Assembly: GCA_036429605.1 (NCBI GenBank) | Contig: CM071591.1 | Location: 1,178,001 to 1,242,000 of the forward strand | Length of the DNA: 64,000 bases | Direction: 5' to 3' | Source: Cladobotryum mycophilum | Lineage: Eukaryota; Ascomycota; Sordariomycetes; Hypocreales; Hypocreaceae | Shown: piece by piece, positions 1 to 12,484 of the stretch | Numbering within the stretch: the stretch's first letter is position 1 | Layout: each line of letters opens with the position of its first letter | Notes under the pieces: model-generated | What the model was told of the DNA's origin: nothing | What the model saw: the letters and a program-made list of their open reading frames with translations, nothing else | Databases searched by the model: none | Made by a program: the position numbers and the translations under genes

Positions 1-2364
1 GCCGCTTAGGACCCATGGTTGAGTGGATGGGTCAACCGGCACCGTAGGTATCGAAGGTGTGAAAGCGAATGGTGTCACAGACTAGGCCAACGTGTTAGCA
101 ATGTTTTGGGAAAGAGTGGCTGTTTTTTTAGAGTTCTAACCTTGGATCTATCAATGTCTAGCCCAGGCGTAGGTCCAACACCAGGCGCGGGAAGCGGTCC
201 TATAGGAGCACTGATAGGGGCCCCCGGAACCGGCATCGATGATACTGGGGGCTCTTGGTTGGCAAGGAGCTTGTAGTGGAGGTTGACAAATCGTTCCGCA
301 GAAGTAGATTTGGCTTCCTCAGTCGACTTTGTCCCGAGGTGGGCTTCAAGGAGGCCCAGAGCAGCGCACATGATTGAATACCCCCAAGGCTCGTTGTTAC
401 CACACCGCAGGAGTCGATCTTCCTTCATTGAGATGCATTTTTCAATGAGCTTCACGGTGTGCTGAGAATTGATCATGATCATGTTGGTCGATCCACGAGG
501 CTGTAGCATCGTAACGCTGCAGAGATTAATCGCCGTAGTGAGCGCATCCTCACGCAAAAAGTTGAGTGCACGGATGCCCTGCTCATATAGCTTGTCGTGC
601 AGTAGGACAATATCGCGGGCGGCATTGTAATAGATGATTTCAGAGTATTGGTACTTGGAGTTTTGCTTCCGGAGTTTGAGATAAGGCTGATGCAGAGGAA
701 TAATGTACTGTCTGAGCTGGACATGCAGAAGCGTGTATGCAATAAGAGGGTTCTTCTTATCATTCTTGGTCCTGTCAATGTACATGTCCCAGGACGGCAG
801 GGCGTCAATCTCGTGCGTCAAATCATTCGTATATCGGATGACCTGGTCGTAATCAATCTCGGAGATTGGTCCGGTAAGTAGTCGGCTCAGCTCGAGACGC
901 AAGGGCAGGCTCTGTCGGGATAGATGCTGGAATGAGGAAAAGGTGTATTCCTTGGATGGTTTAGAGGGAGGTAAAGCGGTCGTGTTTTCGTTAAAGTCTT
1001 CGTCGTCTAAATTGCGCGGGGGTTGGTGTCATAGTGAAGCTGGCTTACAAGTGTGGGGAGTCCGTGGTCAAATGAGGCCTGCATATCGAACTCCTGCACC
1101 GTCGCCCAGATCCTCCGTCTCATCTCTTGATTGTACACTGTAATCTTTCCCCCATGTGGCTCGGCTCGCGATGCAGTCCAACAGCGATGCCATCCTGTAT
1201 CAGCGCGCCAGAGCTCGTCCAAAACCGCTTCTTCTTAATGGTGTTGACTCTCTTGCCAAGATACAGCAAGCACGCCACCTGGTAGTGAATCAGGCGCCGA
1301 TGCTTCTGGCTCTGCTTCGCCGACCAAACATCGCACGCCCAGATCCATTTTTCAGCCCAATGTCGAGCGTTTGACATCATCCCAATGAATTTGAGCGACT
1401 CGTGTGTATGAACGCAACTGGCCACGGCCATCATGGATAAGACCAGCGCAGTGAATGCCGCATATCGCTGTTTCGTGCCCGGCTTCCAGTACTCTGCATA
1501 TTCCTTGCGGAACGTCGGAATGTGCACGATTCGATGCACTTGCTCAAACTGGTCCAAGTATACCGATATTAAAGCGTCCGCCTCCTCCCTTGTCGGTAGC
1601 ATGGCCTCCAACTCCAAATCACGCTGCTGAAACAGGGTTTCTCGCTCCTCCTGTCGTCGCTTCCGGTCCTTGCGATCGTGCAGAATGACAGGTCGCAACC
1701 ATTCATCTGCTGTTTCTCTCATAAAGGGGCAGAGTCCAGTCAGCTCTACAAATGCCATGCTAGCATTGTGCGGACCAAAGTAGCGTGTTCGAAATCCTTT
1801 GCCCCTAAAGAATCGCAATTCACCCTTCTCGCCAGCCATGCCGCTAGCTTCCAGCTCCTGCTCTTCCTGCCGTGGCCTGGCCTCGGCGTCTACGGCCTCA
1901 TCCTTCTGCGTTGCTGGCGAGCTCGTGCCAGCGATGGTACTACCGTCCAACGATGCTGCACCGGGTCGAGTAAGAAGATTTTTAAGCTGAGCGATTTCTA
2001 ATTCCAATTTGCGGATCCGGTCATGGTCTTGGCGCACAACCTCGGAATCGCGGGGTGAGAAACCTGCGATGGCATCACCAATACCAAATCTGCGTGAATC
2101 CAGCTGCGCAAACCCAGGCGGAATGCCGGCGGAGGCATTAACGACCTCTCCATTGCGGGATTCATAGCTGCACCGGTCCGGAGTTCCGCTTTTGATGCAG
2201 CGCTCGCAGGGGAAGCCTCTGTCGCATGACAACTTACGGCGGCGACATTCAAGACAGCTCAGTCTCACGCGCTGTCTCTTGCGAGCTGGTGGTTGATCCG
2301 ACTCATGTCTCGATGTCGAACCATCGTCGGACTCCGGAGTCTCGCTTCTTTCATGCTCAGGCAT
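1..2364 (-). CDS. Zn2Cys6 transcription factor with fungal_trans domain (C-terminus beyond window)
   Basis: Binuclear zinc-cluster regulator, expected to be nuclear; target genes cannot be inferred. From the ATG at 2364 the first 65 residues hold a basic stretch (ARKRQRVR) and a full Cys6 cluster at C37, C40, C47, C53, C56 and C65 (CX2CX6CX5CX2CX8C). A fungal_trans middle homology region follows, with GLHREPSHMG and EMRRRIWATVQEFDMQ. The frame breaks twice, at C5 (1149-1153) and G5 (1018-1022). One extra base in each gives a continuous family-like protein, and the exon 141-2364 then measures 742 codons exactly. An intron is inferred at 82-140 (donor AAG|GTTAGA, branch GCTAAC, acceptor CCTAG); the next exon (1-81) runs off the window. 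The homopolymer breaks look like sequence errors, although a young pseudogene is possible. It is divergent from the HET gene. Confidence 0.85.
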
Positions 2365-4416
2365 TTTTTCTTAAAAGTGTGTCGGAGCTCCGACAAATAA
2401 AACCATTGGAAAGAAAAAAATTATAAAAGCAACGTGCAGGTCAATCAGAAGGGAGGGGTCTTGACAAGGTGTAGTACCAAATTTTATCAATCAGATCTGA
2501 TAAGAAAGCCCTGAAGACTTTTCCCTGCGCCTTCCAACTGACAAAGCACCGAGCGGAAATCCGAGCGACCAAACCCCAAATAGGAAATGGTTCGCCGCTT
2601 AGTCAGCGTGATTTCATCGCTGAATTGCCTCGTTCTCGGAGCTCCGAGGCTAGTTCAAACGCGAACCGCGAATCTGTTACCAAATATGTTGCCAACCCTG
2701 CATATTCGTCGACGGGTCTCTTCAAAGGCTCAATTTCTTGCGTCGTATTCGCTCGTAATTGACTGAAAATGCCTACAAGGGTGACATTTTATTTCATCAA
2801 GAGCATGCTCGTGTTCTTATATTATCCCTGGTCTGCATGAAAGGACACGTTGGCGGTGACGAAGCCAGACTACGACTTCGTACACATATGAACCTGATTC
2901 ATTCATTATAAGATACCTCGGCCGTGGTGGATGTAAAAGACCATCCCTCCATACGACTTATGGATTGCTCGTGAGTCATTGGGTTTTGCCGGAATTCATC
3001 CAGCTAAACAAGGCAAATAATATGCGACCCATGCATCCCATGCATCCCAACTCCATATCTAAAACGGTCGATGCCATTACTTCATGGCTGCCAAGCTGAT
3101 GGGACAGGCCCGATTCACTTACACCCTCTCAACTTCAGCCCCGAATTACCCTCATCAACCCCAAAAATCTCTCTTTGTTAGTCTAACGGTCCGTCGCAGA
3201 CTCCAGGGTTAGATGCTTGCAGCCTAACGGCTCATCGCCTATGCAAAAGGGCACAATGATCGACAGGATCCTTTGATCAGACTACGGGATCGGTGTCGAA
3301 TATGATCAAATATAGAAGCGTGGGAAAGAATCTCATACGTGCAGGGCGTATCGACATATCACGACATGGTGGGGCTAGTGTTCCAGGGTGAGAGACGGAA
3401 TAGGTCGCGCTCAACTCAGGCTGCTTTCCATAATATCTTGCCTTGATTGGGTATCCACAACTCGACTAATTGGCCGACTTCAGACCTCGGACAATGTGGG
3501 GCTCAATTCCGAAGGGCATTGTCCGATTCCTTACTCCAGCATTTCAAGCCCCGGACCGTCAAATCGAAGCCGCATGAGATCCATATCGACTGCGACAACT
3601 AGTTCCAAGACCCCAACTCTTGGGGCAGTGACCTTCTTCCATGCATTTGCCTTTTACCAACTTCATTGTTGAAGCACTCAGCCACACTTTCACCCAAGAA
3701 TAGGAATCAGTCGCTACAACATAATCACAGTTGGTCACCTGATGGGACTGGGCAGGCATAAACGGTCAAGATTTTTCTTACATCAACTCTTCTCCGCCAA
3801 GGATCTCATGCTTTGTCTCCCTCTACAGTCCAACTGCCGCTTTTATTCTCCGGAACCCTGCATCTGAGTTGGACAAATCATCTCAACACACATATGAAGA
3901 CGAACTTGGGTTCTTCGGCATGTCCGATCAGCCCTATTCTTTTTCGTTCGATGGAAGAAGGCAAACCGTTCCTGTTCTTTCCGAATGTTTCTATGACGGC
4001 ACTACGAGCCACTCATTGGAGCTCCAAGCGCGTGGAACCCGCTGGTTACTCAGGATGATTACCCTTACGTGCAAGTATTGAACTCATTATGCACGCAGCC
4101 CTGGACAATCAAAGGATGAGGTGAATTACTTGGCGTGTTGCGTCAACTTGAGGAGTTTTTCATCATGGCCTCAGTAGATGCCTCTCTGGGGTAGTTTACC
4201 TTCAAGGCGGTTTTCGTCATGCAGCATAGCAATAAGCGCGTTGGCGTAATACAGCCTGGTCAGCCTGGGTTGACGAGAAGTCATAATAAATACACTCCTT
4301 TCGTTGTGAGTTTCAGCTTAGTTCTGTCCCGTCCGTCCCAAAACAGAATTTTCTCCGAGTCCTATTCAGTTTCTTTGATCTATGAACATCAGACATACCC
4401 CTAGTGATTGGTCGTC
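2365..4416. other. Intergenic region between regulator and HET gene
   Basis: About 2.05 kb between two divergently transcribed genes, so it should hold both promoters. Only short ORFs occur (for example 3388-3672 and 3869-4081), without recognisable domains or convincing splice patterns. I see no RNA gene or mobile element. Confidence 0.5.
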
Positions 4417-6618
4417 ATGGCGGAATGGACCATTTGCCACACATGTAGGAGTGTCATCTTGGGTGGATGGCACTCTCTCACTAGCGCTTCAAAGTCTTTG
4501 TATCCTGAAACTGGAGAAAGGGTGATAGTGCATCATGAGAATTTCGGCGCGTTTGTGCTAAGTAAATTGAGCAGATGTATTGTCTGCAGTTGGCTTTGGA
4601 ACAAGCTTTTTCCTCTCCAGGATGCTTCAAATGCTGCCAACCCTGCACTCCTTCATTCATCTGAGACTGAAGGATTCCTCATCTCTTGTCGAGACATGAG
4701 TTTCTGGAAGTATGGGCTTCCCATTCGCATGCTTGAGTTTCACGTTACATGCCCATGGGCTTCCGATTTCGTGCACACGAGTAAGTCTCTCAATGTCTTG
4801 CTCTTCTTTTCTCAGGTCTAATATCAGCTAGTCTATATCAACGAACTGTCCGGTTCAACATGGCATTGGAAAAGAGCATCTACCACATCTATCCCAGCAC
4901 ACCTGCGACGAATCTGGATCAATGATAGACGGGCCAAGCACGATTCACCCAGGGCGCCGAGCATCTACGATACACAGCTCTTCGAAACGATTGAACAGTG
5001 GCTGATGAGATGCAAGAAGCACGGTCTTTGCCAGACAGCCAACCCTAGCGGTTTTTTCCCCACTCGTGTCATAGACGTTTCCAACATTACCAATGGGATT
5101 GTGTCGCTACGACTCAAAGAGGACGTCTTGTCACAAAAAGGCTCGAAAGAGCTTGCACCTTCTTACTTTACACTTTCGCATCGATGGGCAGATCCTGACC
5201 AGATGTTTAGACTCAGTCGGAGGAACGAGAAACAACTAGCCAACGGTATCTCATTATCCGAGCTGTCTAGGACGTTTCAAGATGCCATGAAACTTGTCAG
5301 CCGTCTTGGATACAGGTTTATTTGGATCGATTCTTTATGCATATACCAAGACTCTAGTCTAGACTGGGAATGTGAGGCCAGCCACGTGTATGACATATAC
5401 CACCACTCATTTTGCAACATTTCGGCTCTCCTGTCATCGTACAATGCTTCCTACGGACTCTTCAGCGACGACATCACCGAGCCGTTCCTCATGCTCCCCT
5501 TCTGGGCCATGGGGAATGGGCCAAATCCCGATCTTCAAACGATCATGCACAACAGGGACATCTGGTCGGACGAGGTTGAGACGGCTCCTCTTAATATGAG
5601 GGGATGGGTTATGCAGGAGCGATTCCTTGCCACTAGAATCATACATTTTGGACGCAGCCAGGTCTTTTGGGAGTGTCTGACGCACGTTCGATGCAGTGCC
5701 GACCCTGACGACTCCATCAGTGCCGCCAACTATTTCATGCCGCCAGTTCAGAAAAACACCACCAGCGAGCTGTCTTTTGAATCAATGGCAAAGGTTCGTG
5801 TGCGAGTAGCCCGTGAAATTATCGGGACCTCGGACAATTACACACCGAAATCGGCCGCTCCTCGAGCCGTTAGCAGATGGAACAAAATACGTCTGCTCTG
5901 GAGGGCCGTCACGTCAATATACAGCACATGCGGACTGAGCAAGGAATCGGACCGTCTGATTGCATTGGCAGGCATTGCCACGCAATTTCAGCAACTTGAG
6001 AAGAGTCCCTACCTAGCCGGGCTTTGGAAGCACGGGCTGCATGGCGAGCTCATATGGCGAACCAACGCCTGCACTGGTGTTGACATCAGGCGCGATGAGA
6101 AGGCGGCGCCATCGTGGAGCTGGGCATCAGTTTGCGGGGGAGATGGACAGCTCTCATTTCATGATTCGTGGGATGAATATCCAACCTCGCTTATCAAATT
6201 CGTGGATGCGCGAATTGAGCCCGAGATACCAGAAGGGGATGTACTGGGAAAGCTCAGACACGCCGAGATTGATATCGAATGCCAACTGTTCCATTTCCGA
6301 TGGGATGGGCTGGAGAGAGTGTTGGTCGTCTACTGTGACGAGAATAGGATGGAGCACGCGTTTACAAGACACGGTGCGACGACGACGGTGTTTCCGGATA
6401 CATGGGAACTCAACTGTGACTTTAACCAGGGCTTCGTTGAGGGTGCTTGCGTGCCCATTTGTAAAGCAAGCAACAACACAGGCGGCACTTTTCATATTCT
6501 ATTGCTTGAAAATGTGTCAGGGAAGAGGTTCCGAAGACTAGGGGTGATGGAGGATTCAGGAGTTGGTGCGCGATGTGTTTGTCCTGAGCATGCCTTGACT
6601 GAGATTACGCTCGTCTAA
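4417..6618 (+). CDS. HET-domain (heterokaryon incompatibility) protein
   Basis: Predicted 716-residue protein from exons 4417-4780 and 4832-6618 (2151 nt). The HET domain starts near residue 230 with YFTLSHRWADP. It continues with FQDAMKLVSRLGYRFIWIDS, LCIYQDS, DWECEASHVYDIYHHSFCNI and, further on, GWVMQERFLATR, which are the usual conserved blocks. The N-terminus has a CHTC pair at the start and a lone C-x-x-C-x-W (CIVCSW) further in. HET proteins mediate non-self recognition and cell death after hyphal fusion, but most paralogues are not proven incompatibility genes, so the allele-recognition role here is inference. The intron acceptor was chosen because CAGCTAG|TC (4831) keeps frame with donor ACGA|GTAAGT; the nearer ATATCAG acceptor does not. 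The start is the ATG at 4417. A G5 run near 6136 is intact and in frame. Confidence 0.9.
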
Positions 6619-7138
6619 TTTAGAAAGGGGTAGTAGAATTAGATATTAGAATGCTAAATACAGTAGAGATTCACATCTATTGTTTCTCTTCATGTCTCTT
6701 ATATACATTTAAAATCTCCTCCGATGTATGATTCTTCTGTTACCGGTGTCAGCCCTTACCCTATCATGGCCTCTGATCAAGTGGTTGTCTCTCTCCCGCG
6801 TAGTTGAAGGATATTGCTCTGACAGTAGTTCCATGCATATAGTTTACATATAGTTTAGCTCCTATTGACCATTCTAAACCAGTTTGGATACATTATTCAA
6901 GTACCTTTTGTTGTGTCACTCATCAGTTGATGAGGTTTTCATCATAGTAGGTAGGTTAGCTACGCAAAGTCGTACCGTCGCAATTGTAACACTCAACCCC
7001 ACCTTCATATGCCTCAACTCACACACACCCATTCATTCATTCATTTACCTCCAGCTTACTTCCCTAACTCAACAACCCAGCTCAACTGCACGAATCCCTA
7101 TCAAAACCCAAACATAAAACAAAAACAAAAACAAAAAA
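6619..7138 (+). other. Intergenic spacer and A-rich leader
   Basis: 520 bp between the HET gene and the DUF2470 gene, both on the plus strand. The last 30 bases before the ATG at 7139 are almost pure A and C (repeated AAAAC units), typical of a fungal 5' leader. Nothing else is recognised. Confidence 0.5.
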
Positions 7139-7825
7139 ATGACCACCCCAGCAGCTCCCTCGGACGAGGAGCGCAGAGCCCGCATCATCAACCACATGAA
7201 CCGCGAGCACACGCGCGAACTTGGCCACTACCTTCGGTACTACGCCAGCCTCCCCGCCAGCGCGGTAAACTCCTCTCCTCCCTCGCTGCTAGACGTCACC
7301 CTCCGGGGGATGCTCATCCGCACCGGCAGTGGGAAGGAGTACGACGTGCCGTTTGAGCCGCCCGTGGGCGCCTGGGCGGAGGTCAAGGACCGCATCATCA
7401 GCATGGACACGGCCGCCAGGTCCGCGCTGGGCATCTCGGACGTAAGGATCACGAGCTACGTCGCGCCCCAAGGGCCCGACTGGGTGATCCTCAGCGGCGT
7501 GCTCTTCTACTTTGGCTGCGTCGCCACGCTGCCCTTCATCCAGCCCGGCAGCTCTACGTGGGACGCGATACACGACATCTTCCCGGGGGGCATGGGCTGG
7601 TACCGCTGGGTCGTCAAGGCGCTCATCGCGCCCGTCCTCGGGATCCACGTCGGGGAGATGGTCCTGTTTGACTGGTGGCGGATGAACAAGTACGGGGTCC
7701 CGAGGTGGTCCCTCCTCTGGTGGATGTGGGAGATTAATGTGTTTTGCGAGGGGCTGGGAGCGTGGAGGAGGATCGAGAGGGCTGCGGACGAGAAGAGGGC
7801 GCAAAAGGCTGCAAAGAGTCACTAG
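7139..7825 (+). CDS. DUF2470-domain integral membrane protein
   Basis: Single-exon, 228-residue protein. The N-terminal half (about residues 10-95) matches the DUF2470 pattern: RIINHMNREHTREL at the start, then DVTLRGMLIRTGSGKEYDVPF and DRIISMDTAAR. DUF2470 is also found at the end of haem/flavin-binding HugZ-like proteins. The C-terminal half has two to three hydrophobic segments: about 114-134 (DWVILSGVLFYFGCVATLPF), 150-176 (GWYRWVVKALIAPVLGIHVG) and 190-210 (WSLLWWMWEINVF). This domain order is common in fungal proteins of unknown function. Which membrane it sits in cannot be told. A G6 run at 7585-7590 is in frame here, so not every homopolymer in the window is contracted. It is convergent with the RecQ gene. 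Confidence 0.85.
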   Translation: MTTPAAPSDEERRARIINHMNREHTRELGHYLRYYASLPASAVNSSPPSLLDVTLRGMLIRTGSGKEYDVPFEPPVGAWAEVKDRIISMDTAARSALGISDVRITSYVAPQGPDWVILSGVLFYFGCVATLPFIQPGSSTWDAIHDIFPGGMGWYRWVVKALIAPVLGIHVGEMVLFDWWRMNKYGVPRWSLLWWMWEINVFCEGLGAWRRIERAADEKRAQKAAKSH

Positions 7826-7832
7826 ACATGGC

Positions 7833-7845
7833 GGGGGGGGGGGGG
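7833..7845. repeat. G13 homopolymer
   Basis: Thirteen consecutive G just after the DUF2470 stop codon, in the presumed 3' UTR. It shows that very long G runs are retained in places in this assembly. Confidence 0.9.
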
Positions 7846-8125
7846 ATTATGAATCCGCTTTGAGTGAAGGAGGAGGGAATGTTGTGATGTGAGGCATGAA
7901 AGGACTATTAGAATGCGTGAAGCTGCATACTTCACCATCAAGACTTGAATTTTAGCATTGTTAGGAACTAGATGCCTGATTAATGAGTAAAAGAAGAGAC
8001 AATCCGTCTATTTGATAATATCCCCAGTCTTCTACGCAGCATCCCAAGGTATATATGGCAGCGCACCAACTCATACTTGTCCAATTCCCTGGTATATCCC
8101 GCCTCCTCCCCATCCAGAGTCCTCT

Positions 8126-9889
8126 TCAATAATCATCGTAATAACAATCGTACGTACCCTGCATCGCCTGCGTGCTCACCCATTCTTCGCTCGCCAGCCC
8201 TCTTTGGTACCTCGACGCCAACTCATCCGCATCCTTGTGGTAGTCACACGCAAAGTCACACTCTGGCGTCGTAGTCTCGCCAAAGTACTTGCAGATGGAG
8301 ACGTGCCGACAGGTCTTCGTGTCCTCACAGTAGAGTGCCAGTGCCTGGAGGCTGCGCAGCCGCGCTCGGTGATTCGCATCGTGTTTGGACGTGGTGTCAC
8401 TTTTAAGCATCCGACCTACCCTTTCAAAGTCTTCGCGGCTGTAGTAGAGGAAACAATAACTGGCATTGCCGTCACGCCCTGCCCGTCCGGCTTCCTGGTA
8501 GTAACCCTCGAATGACTTGGGTATCCGCCAGTGGACGACAAAGCGCACGTTGTTTTTATCGATGCCCATGCCAAACGCCGTTGTGGCTACGATAATATCA
8601 TAGCCAGGCTCATTGTTTACCCACCGGGCCAACGTGTCTTCCTTGACGCTGGCGGTCAATTTGGCATGGTACGGCCGGGCCCCAACGCCGGCGTCCCGGA
8701 GAGCACTGGACAGGGTCTCGCATTCATCACGACTCAAGGTGTAGATTATGCCCGATACATTATCGGCCCTCTCGCCTTGCTGCATCAGCTCGGACTTGCG
8801 TGGCTCAGCCCGCCTACGATCGTAGACGCCGCGAATCCATTCCAGGAAATCGGAAAGCCGGCCATCGTCCTCATCCTTGGTGTACCTGATTTCCAGATGG
8901 AGATTGCTCCGCTGCGGGCTCATGAGGAACGTCTTTACCCGCTCCGGGGTGGCATCCAACCGCATGACCCTAAGGATATCCTGGCGGACCTGGGGATTCG
9001 CGGTGGCCGTGAGACACATGATTGGCACGTCGGGAAAGGTCTCCCTGAACCACGATAGGCGCTTGAAGTCCTTTCGGAAGTCATGGCCCCACTCTGATAT
9101 ACAATGAGCCTCGTCAATAACGACGCGCGCCAGCTCCTTTTGCCGGTGGACGAGCTGAAGACGCTCGCGAAACCGGTGAGCGGAACACATTTCTGGCGTC
9201 ACGTATAGGAGCCTCGTCCTAGGGTGTCCGGTTTCCAGGTCCCTCTGGATACGTGACTTTTCCGCATAGGGGGTGTTGCTATTCAGTGCATTGGCATCGA
9301 TGCCATATTCCTTCAGGGCTTCTACTTGGTTGCTCTGTTTGACATGTCATCAGACGGTAATGATTCATCAGCAGGGATGGCAGTTATCTAACCATTAAAC
9401 TCAGCAATGGTGAGACGACAATCGTGACTGCGAGGGGGGTGAAAGGTCACGTCATTAGTCGATCCTCATGATGCCACTCCAGCATTGCTTCCAACTCACT
9501 GCCTTGGTCAATCACGGCGGGAAGCTGGAAACACAGACTCTTGCCGAATGACGTAGCAGCCTGTACGTAGACATCGTGGCCATCCAAAGCAGCTTCGATA
9601 ATCTCCCTCTGATGGGGTCTGGAGATGCCGGAGCAACAGAAGCGTGTGTTAGTTCTTGAAACTTGCTGGCTGAAAAGGGGAAAGGACGGAGGGCAGAAGA
9701 GAGAAGGAAAAAAGGAAGTTTGCCCAACATAAATGAGGAAAAGGAAATAAAGAGGCCAAAAAAGAAAAGAAAGAAAAAAGTGATGAGAGGAGGCAAACAA
9801 ACGCTTTACCTGAAATCGTCCTTGTGGAATTGTCGCCGGAGGGTGAATCCGATGTCTGTGCAGGAATTTGTCCTCTGCAGGGGTGGCAT
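8126..9889 (-). CDS. Short RecQ-family ATP-dependent DNA helicase
   Basis: 3'-5' DNA helicase of the RecQ family, expected to act in the nucleus in genome maintenance. Exons on the minus strand are 9889-9810, 9618-9500, 9427-9393 and 9334-8126, totalling 1443 nt and 480 residues. The motifs run in order: Walker A TSFGKS near residue 50, TIVVSPLLSLM, DEAHC near 150, LTATA, YHAKL, TAFGMGIDK and QEAGRAGRDG near 360. A zinc-binding Cys cluster lies at about 410-450 (CRHVSICKYFGE and CDFACDYH). The protein stops soon after this cluster, so the winged-helix RQC and HRDC domains of BLM/Sgs1/QDE-3-type proteins are absent. Walker A has Ser-Phe where bacterial RecQ usually has Gly-Ala or similar. Intron 1 is long (191 bp) and pyrimidine-rich. 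Confidence 0.88.
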
Positions 9890-9927
9890 GATGAGATTAA
9901 GCGGAATGATGCTCCGTAGAGTGGTAG

Positions 9928-9950
9928 TGGTGGTGGTGGTGGTGGTGAGA
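9928..9950. repeat. TGG-type trinucleotide repeat
   Basis: Tandem GTG/TGG units just upstream of the RecQ start codon, in its presumed leader or promoter. Confidence 0.8.
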
Positions 9951-10657
9951 CAGGAGTTGAGTTGCTAAGGGATCGAGGTTTCAAGGAGAAGCGAGAGAAG
10001 AGAAGAGTTGGAGTTTTAGGGAGCTTCTATGGATCCAAGATGTACTACAAGCAGTTTATAGTTTGGTCATGGTTCATCTGAAGAGGTGGTCGTGGTGATG
10101 GAGTCGATAGGTATGAAGGCAAGTTCGTGCTCATGCTCGTGCTTGTGCACGCACAGGCAACACAGGCAGCAGTAGTGCAACAGCCTCATTCATGTATGTA
10201 CGTCAGTTGCGCTTGTTCCAGTTTTGACAGTTGCTTAATGCATAAAACCCATCTCTCACGGATGTTTGCAGAGTACAAGTACAAGTACATATATAAAGAG
10301 TAGAAGACAGATCATGACTGGTCTGATTTCTCACAACTCTTGGCTTTTCCCCACAAGCCGGTAATACTTGTACTTTATCTACTGTACTCCGTACTTGCAG
10401 TAGGTAAGACTAGCGCCACCACCTGTTTTTGATATTGGAGGCTGTTCGGGAGTACCGCGGCCGTTGGTGAGGCGTCGTGAGATGGAGTGGCAACTTAATA
10501 TCCCGGGTGTTGCCTCATATCTCTCAAGATGGGTAGAGAATAAATTAAATGCCCTCTTTTATACTTATTCCGATGAGTTTCAAGTTTATTAATCGGGTCT
10601 CCTCATGTCCTATATAAAGGCTATACACCTTCTAGAAGCCCCATAGATGCACAACGC

Positions 10658-10692
10658 AGCACAGCACAGCACAGCACAGCACAGCACAGCAC
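10658..10692. repeat. Pentanucleotide AGCAC microsatellite
   Basis: About seven tandem AGCAC units in intergenic DNA. Confidence 0.85.
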
Positions 10693-12190
10693 TCACTGTC
10701 TGATATAAATTCCCTTCCATCTTCTTCTATCATCCATCCTTCATCATGCTCTAGGTTAAGGTGTGTGTGCGTGCACTCCTTATCATGGAACCCGGATGAA
10801 GCCGAAGCCATGCCCAGGCCTTTAAAATTACTGACCCGCACACTTTGATATCCATGGACTTGGTAGAAAGGAGTAGCTAGCCTACGGTGAGAGCTGGTCA
10901 CTGCGTTTTTATGTCCCGCGTATTTTATGATTAGCAATTATGATTATTTTTCTTCTTCTTGATTCAGACATTATGGCCGTTGGACGGGTTTATGACTTGT
11001 CAACCATTAATTAATACATGCAAGTAGTATATACATGTATCGTGGAAATAGGGGCTGGCAATATCAGCCCTTTTTGACGTGTTTTGCCTATGACAGAACC
11101 CTTGCGTGTACCGAGTATGCAAGCATGTATGCACTCTGTGAGAAAAAAACAAAAACAAAAGAGACATCTAATACGCCCTATAATCCTCGTATACGGCATG
11201 CCCTGCATAAGATGATAAGGGAAAACTCCCCCCAACGGGCTTGCTTCCATTTTTAAATGCGCAGACTGGCGAAAAAAGGAATATGCTTGTACAAACTTGT
11301 AGGAACAACAATCTGTAGATGCTGCTAGTGGACTGTTTGTTGAACACGGTGCACGTCAACTCGGCCAGTCAGGCACCAAAGTGCGCTGTAAGTGTGCAAG
11401 CCACAACGGGCATTGGATCCATTCCATCCAATCCCAATCATCCTGGACACTGTGCGAATATGGATGCTGGCCCCCCTCGAGTCAGGGCGTTGGGACGGGC
11501 ACTAGCCAAAACCCCATGACAGCGCGCCAATCCCCTGTAAGATCCGCCACCAGTGGTCAGTGTGGGCGCAAACACCCCCAGAAGGTTGCCCGAGTAGGCA
11601 CTGTGCTCACCAACCACCGCTGGCGTCCCGCTAGTGTTTCAGGGGCTACGAAACCAGAACACACTGGACGCTGTGCTGAGCACTGGCTGGCAACCTCTGC
11701 CCCCCGTAACTCAAGTAAGTGGTGTTGGTGGTTGCTAGACCCGCCAGTGCCGCCGCTCTCCTCTCTGTGCTGTGCTGCGCGCTCCAACCTCCATCCATCC
11801 ATGCATCAAATGAATTTGCGTCCAGCCAGTCCTCCAAAGCCAAGCCGAACCGAGTCGAGGTTTGTGACCCAGATGCCGTGTTGCTTGGCCGCAGCGACGT
11901 TTCCCTTTTGCCTCGACTGCTAGAACCTTGAGATCCTTTCACTCCCTTCAAGAGAAAGAAAAATAGATGCTTAGAACAAAAGCCAACCTTGGTCACGATG
12001 ACCTCACGTGCTCCGCTAGGTTAGCAGTCCCTCGCAGCAGCCCCTGTCTGCCTTCTAAACAACGTAGTTGGAATATTCCCCGGATTTTCTGGCTGATTCC
12101 GGGCTTGAGCTTGGGCTGTGGCTGTGGCTTGTGAACACTGAGGAGGGTTGCTTGGGTGCTCTGCTGCGCGCCTCTATGTATGCACGTCTC

Positions 12191-12238
12191 TACCTGTACC
12201 TGTACCTGTACCTGTACCTGTACCTTGTACCTGTAGGT
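12191..12238. repeat. Hexanucleotide TACCTG microsatellite
   Basis: Five perfect TACCTG units followed by degenerate copies, about 250 bp upstream of the SOG2 start codon, probably in its promoter or leader. Confidence 0.85.
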
Positions 12239-12484
12239 AGGCCTAAGACTTTCCCAGGGCCCTTCTTTTTTTTCCTCCCTCTCTCTCTCTTGAATCCAGG
12301 GTCGGTCGGAGAGGGGGCTTCTGAAACATTTTCTAATAGACTACCTTGTTCCGACACCGATCTCTCGATTTAATCTCTGAAGCTTTTCGACTCTTCTTTT
12401 TCTTGTCCTCTACGCACCACGTCCAACGTGTCTGTGTGAAGAACATTGAGAGAGTCGATAGCAGCTCTCCCTCCATCGCCAGTC

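Larger units (their letters stand above)
9890..12484. other. Long divergent intergenic region with microsatellites
   Basis: About 2.6 kb between the RecQ gene (minus) and SOG2 (plus), so it holds both promoters and leaders. It contains simple repeats near 9928-9950, 10658-10692 and 12191-12238, and a TACTCCGTA motif at 10385-10393. The ORFs here are short and show no domain. No RNA gene was recognised. Confidence 0.5.

Noticed and set aside
1149..1222. Intron bridging the first frame break in the regulator
   Set aside because: The only nearby acceptor-like ATTACAG would delete the conserved GLHREPSHMG block and there is no good donor.
3388..4081. Short open frames between the regulator and HET gene
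   Set aside because: No domain, no splice continuity and no codon bias; not supportable as genes.
4816..4828. HET gene acceptors at 4815 and 4827
   Set aside because: With donor at 4781 they lead to stops or the wrong frame; the acceptor at 4831 keeps the frame open.
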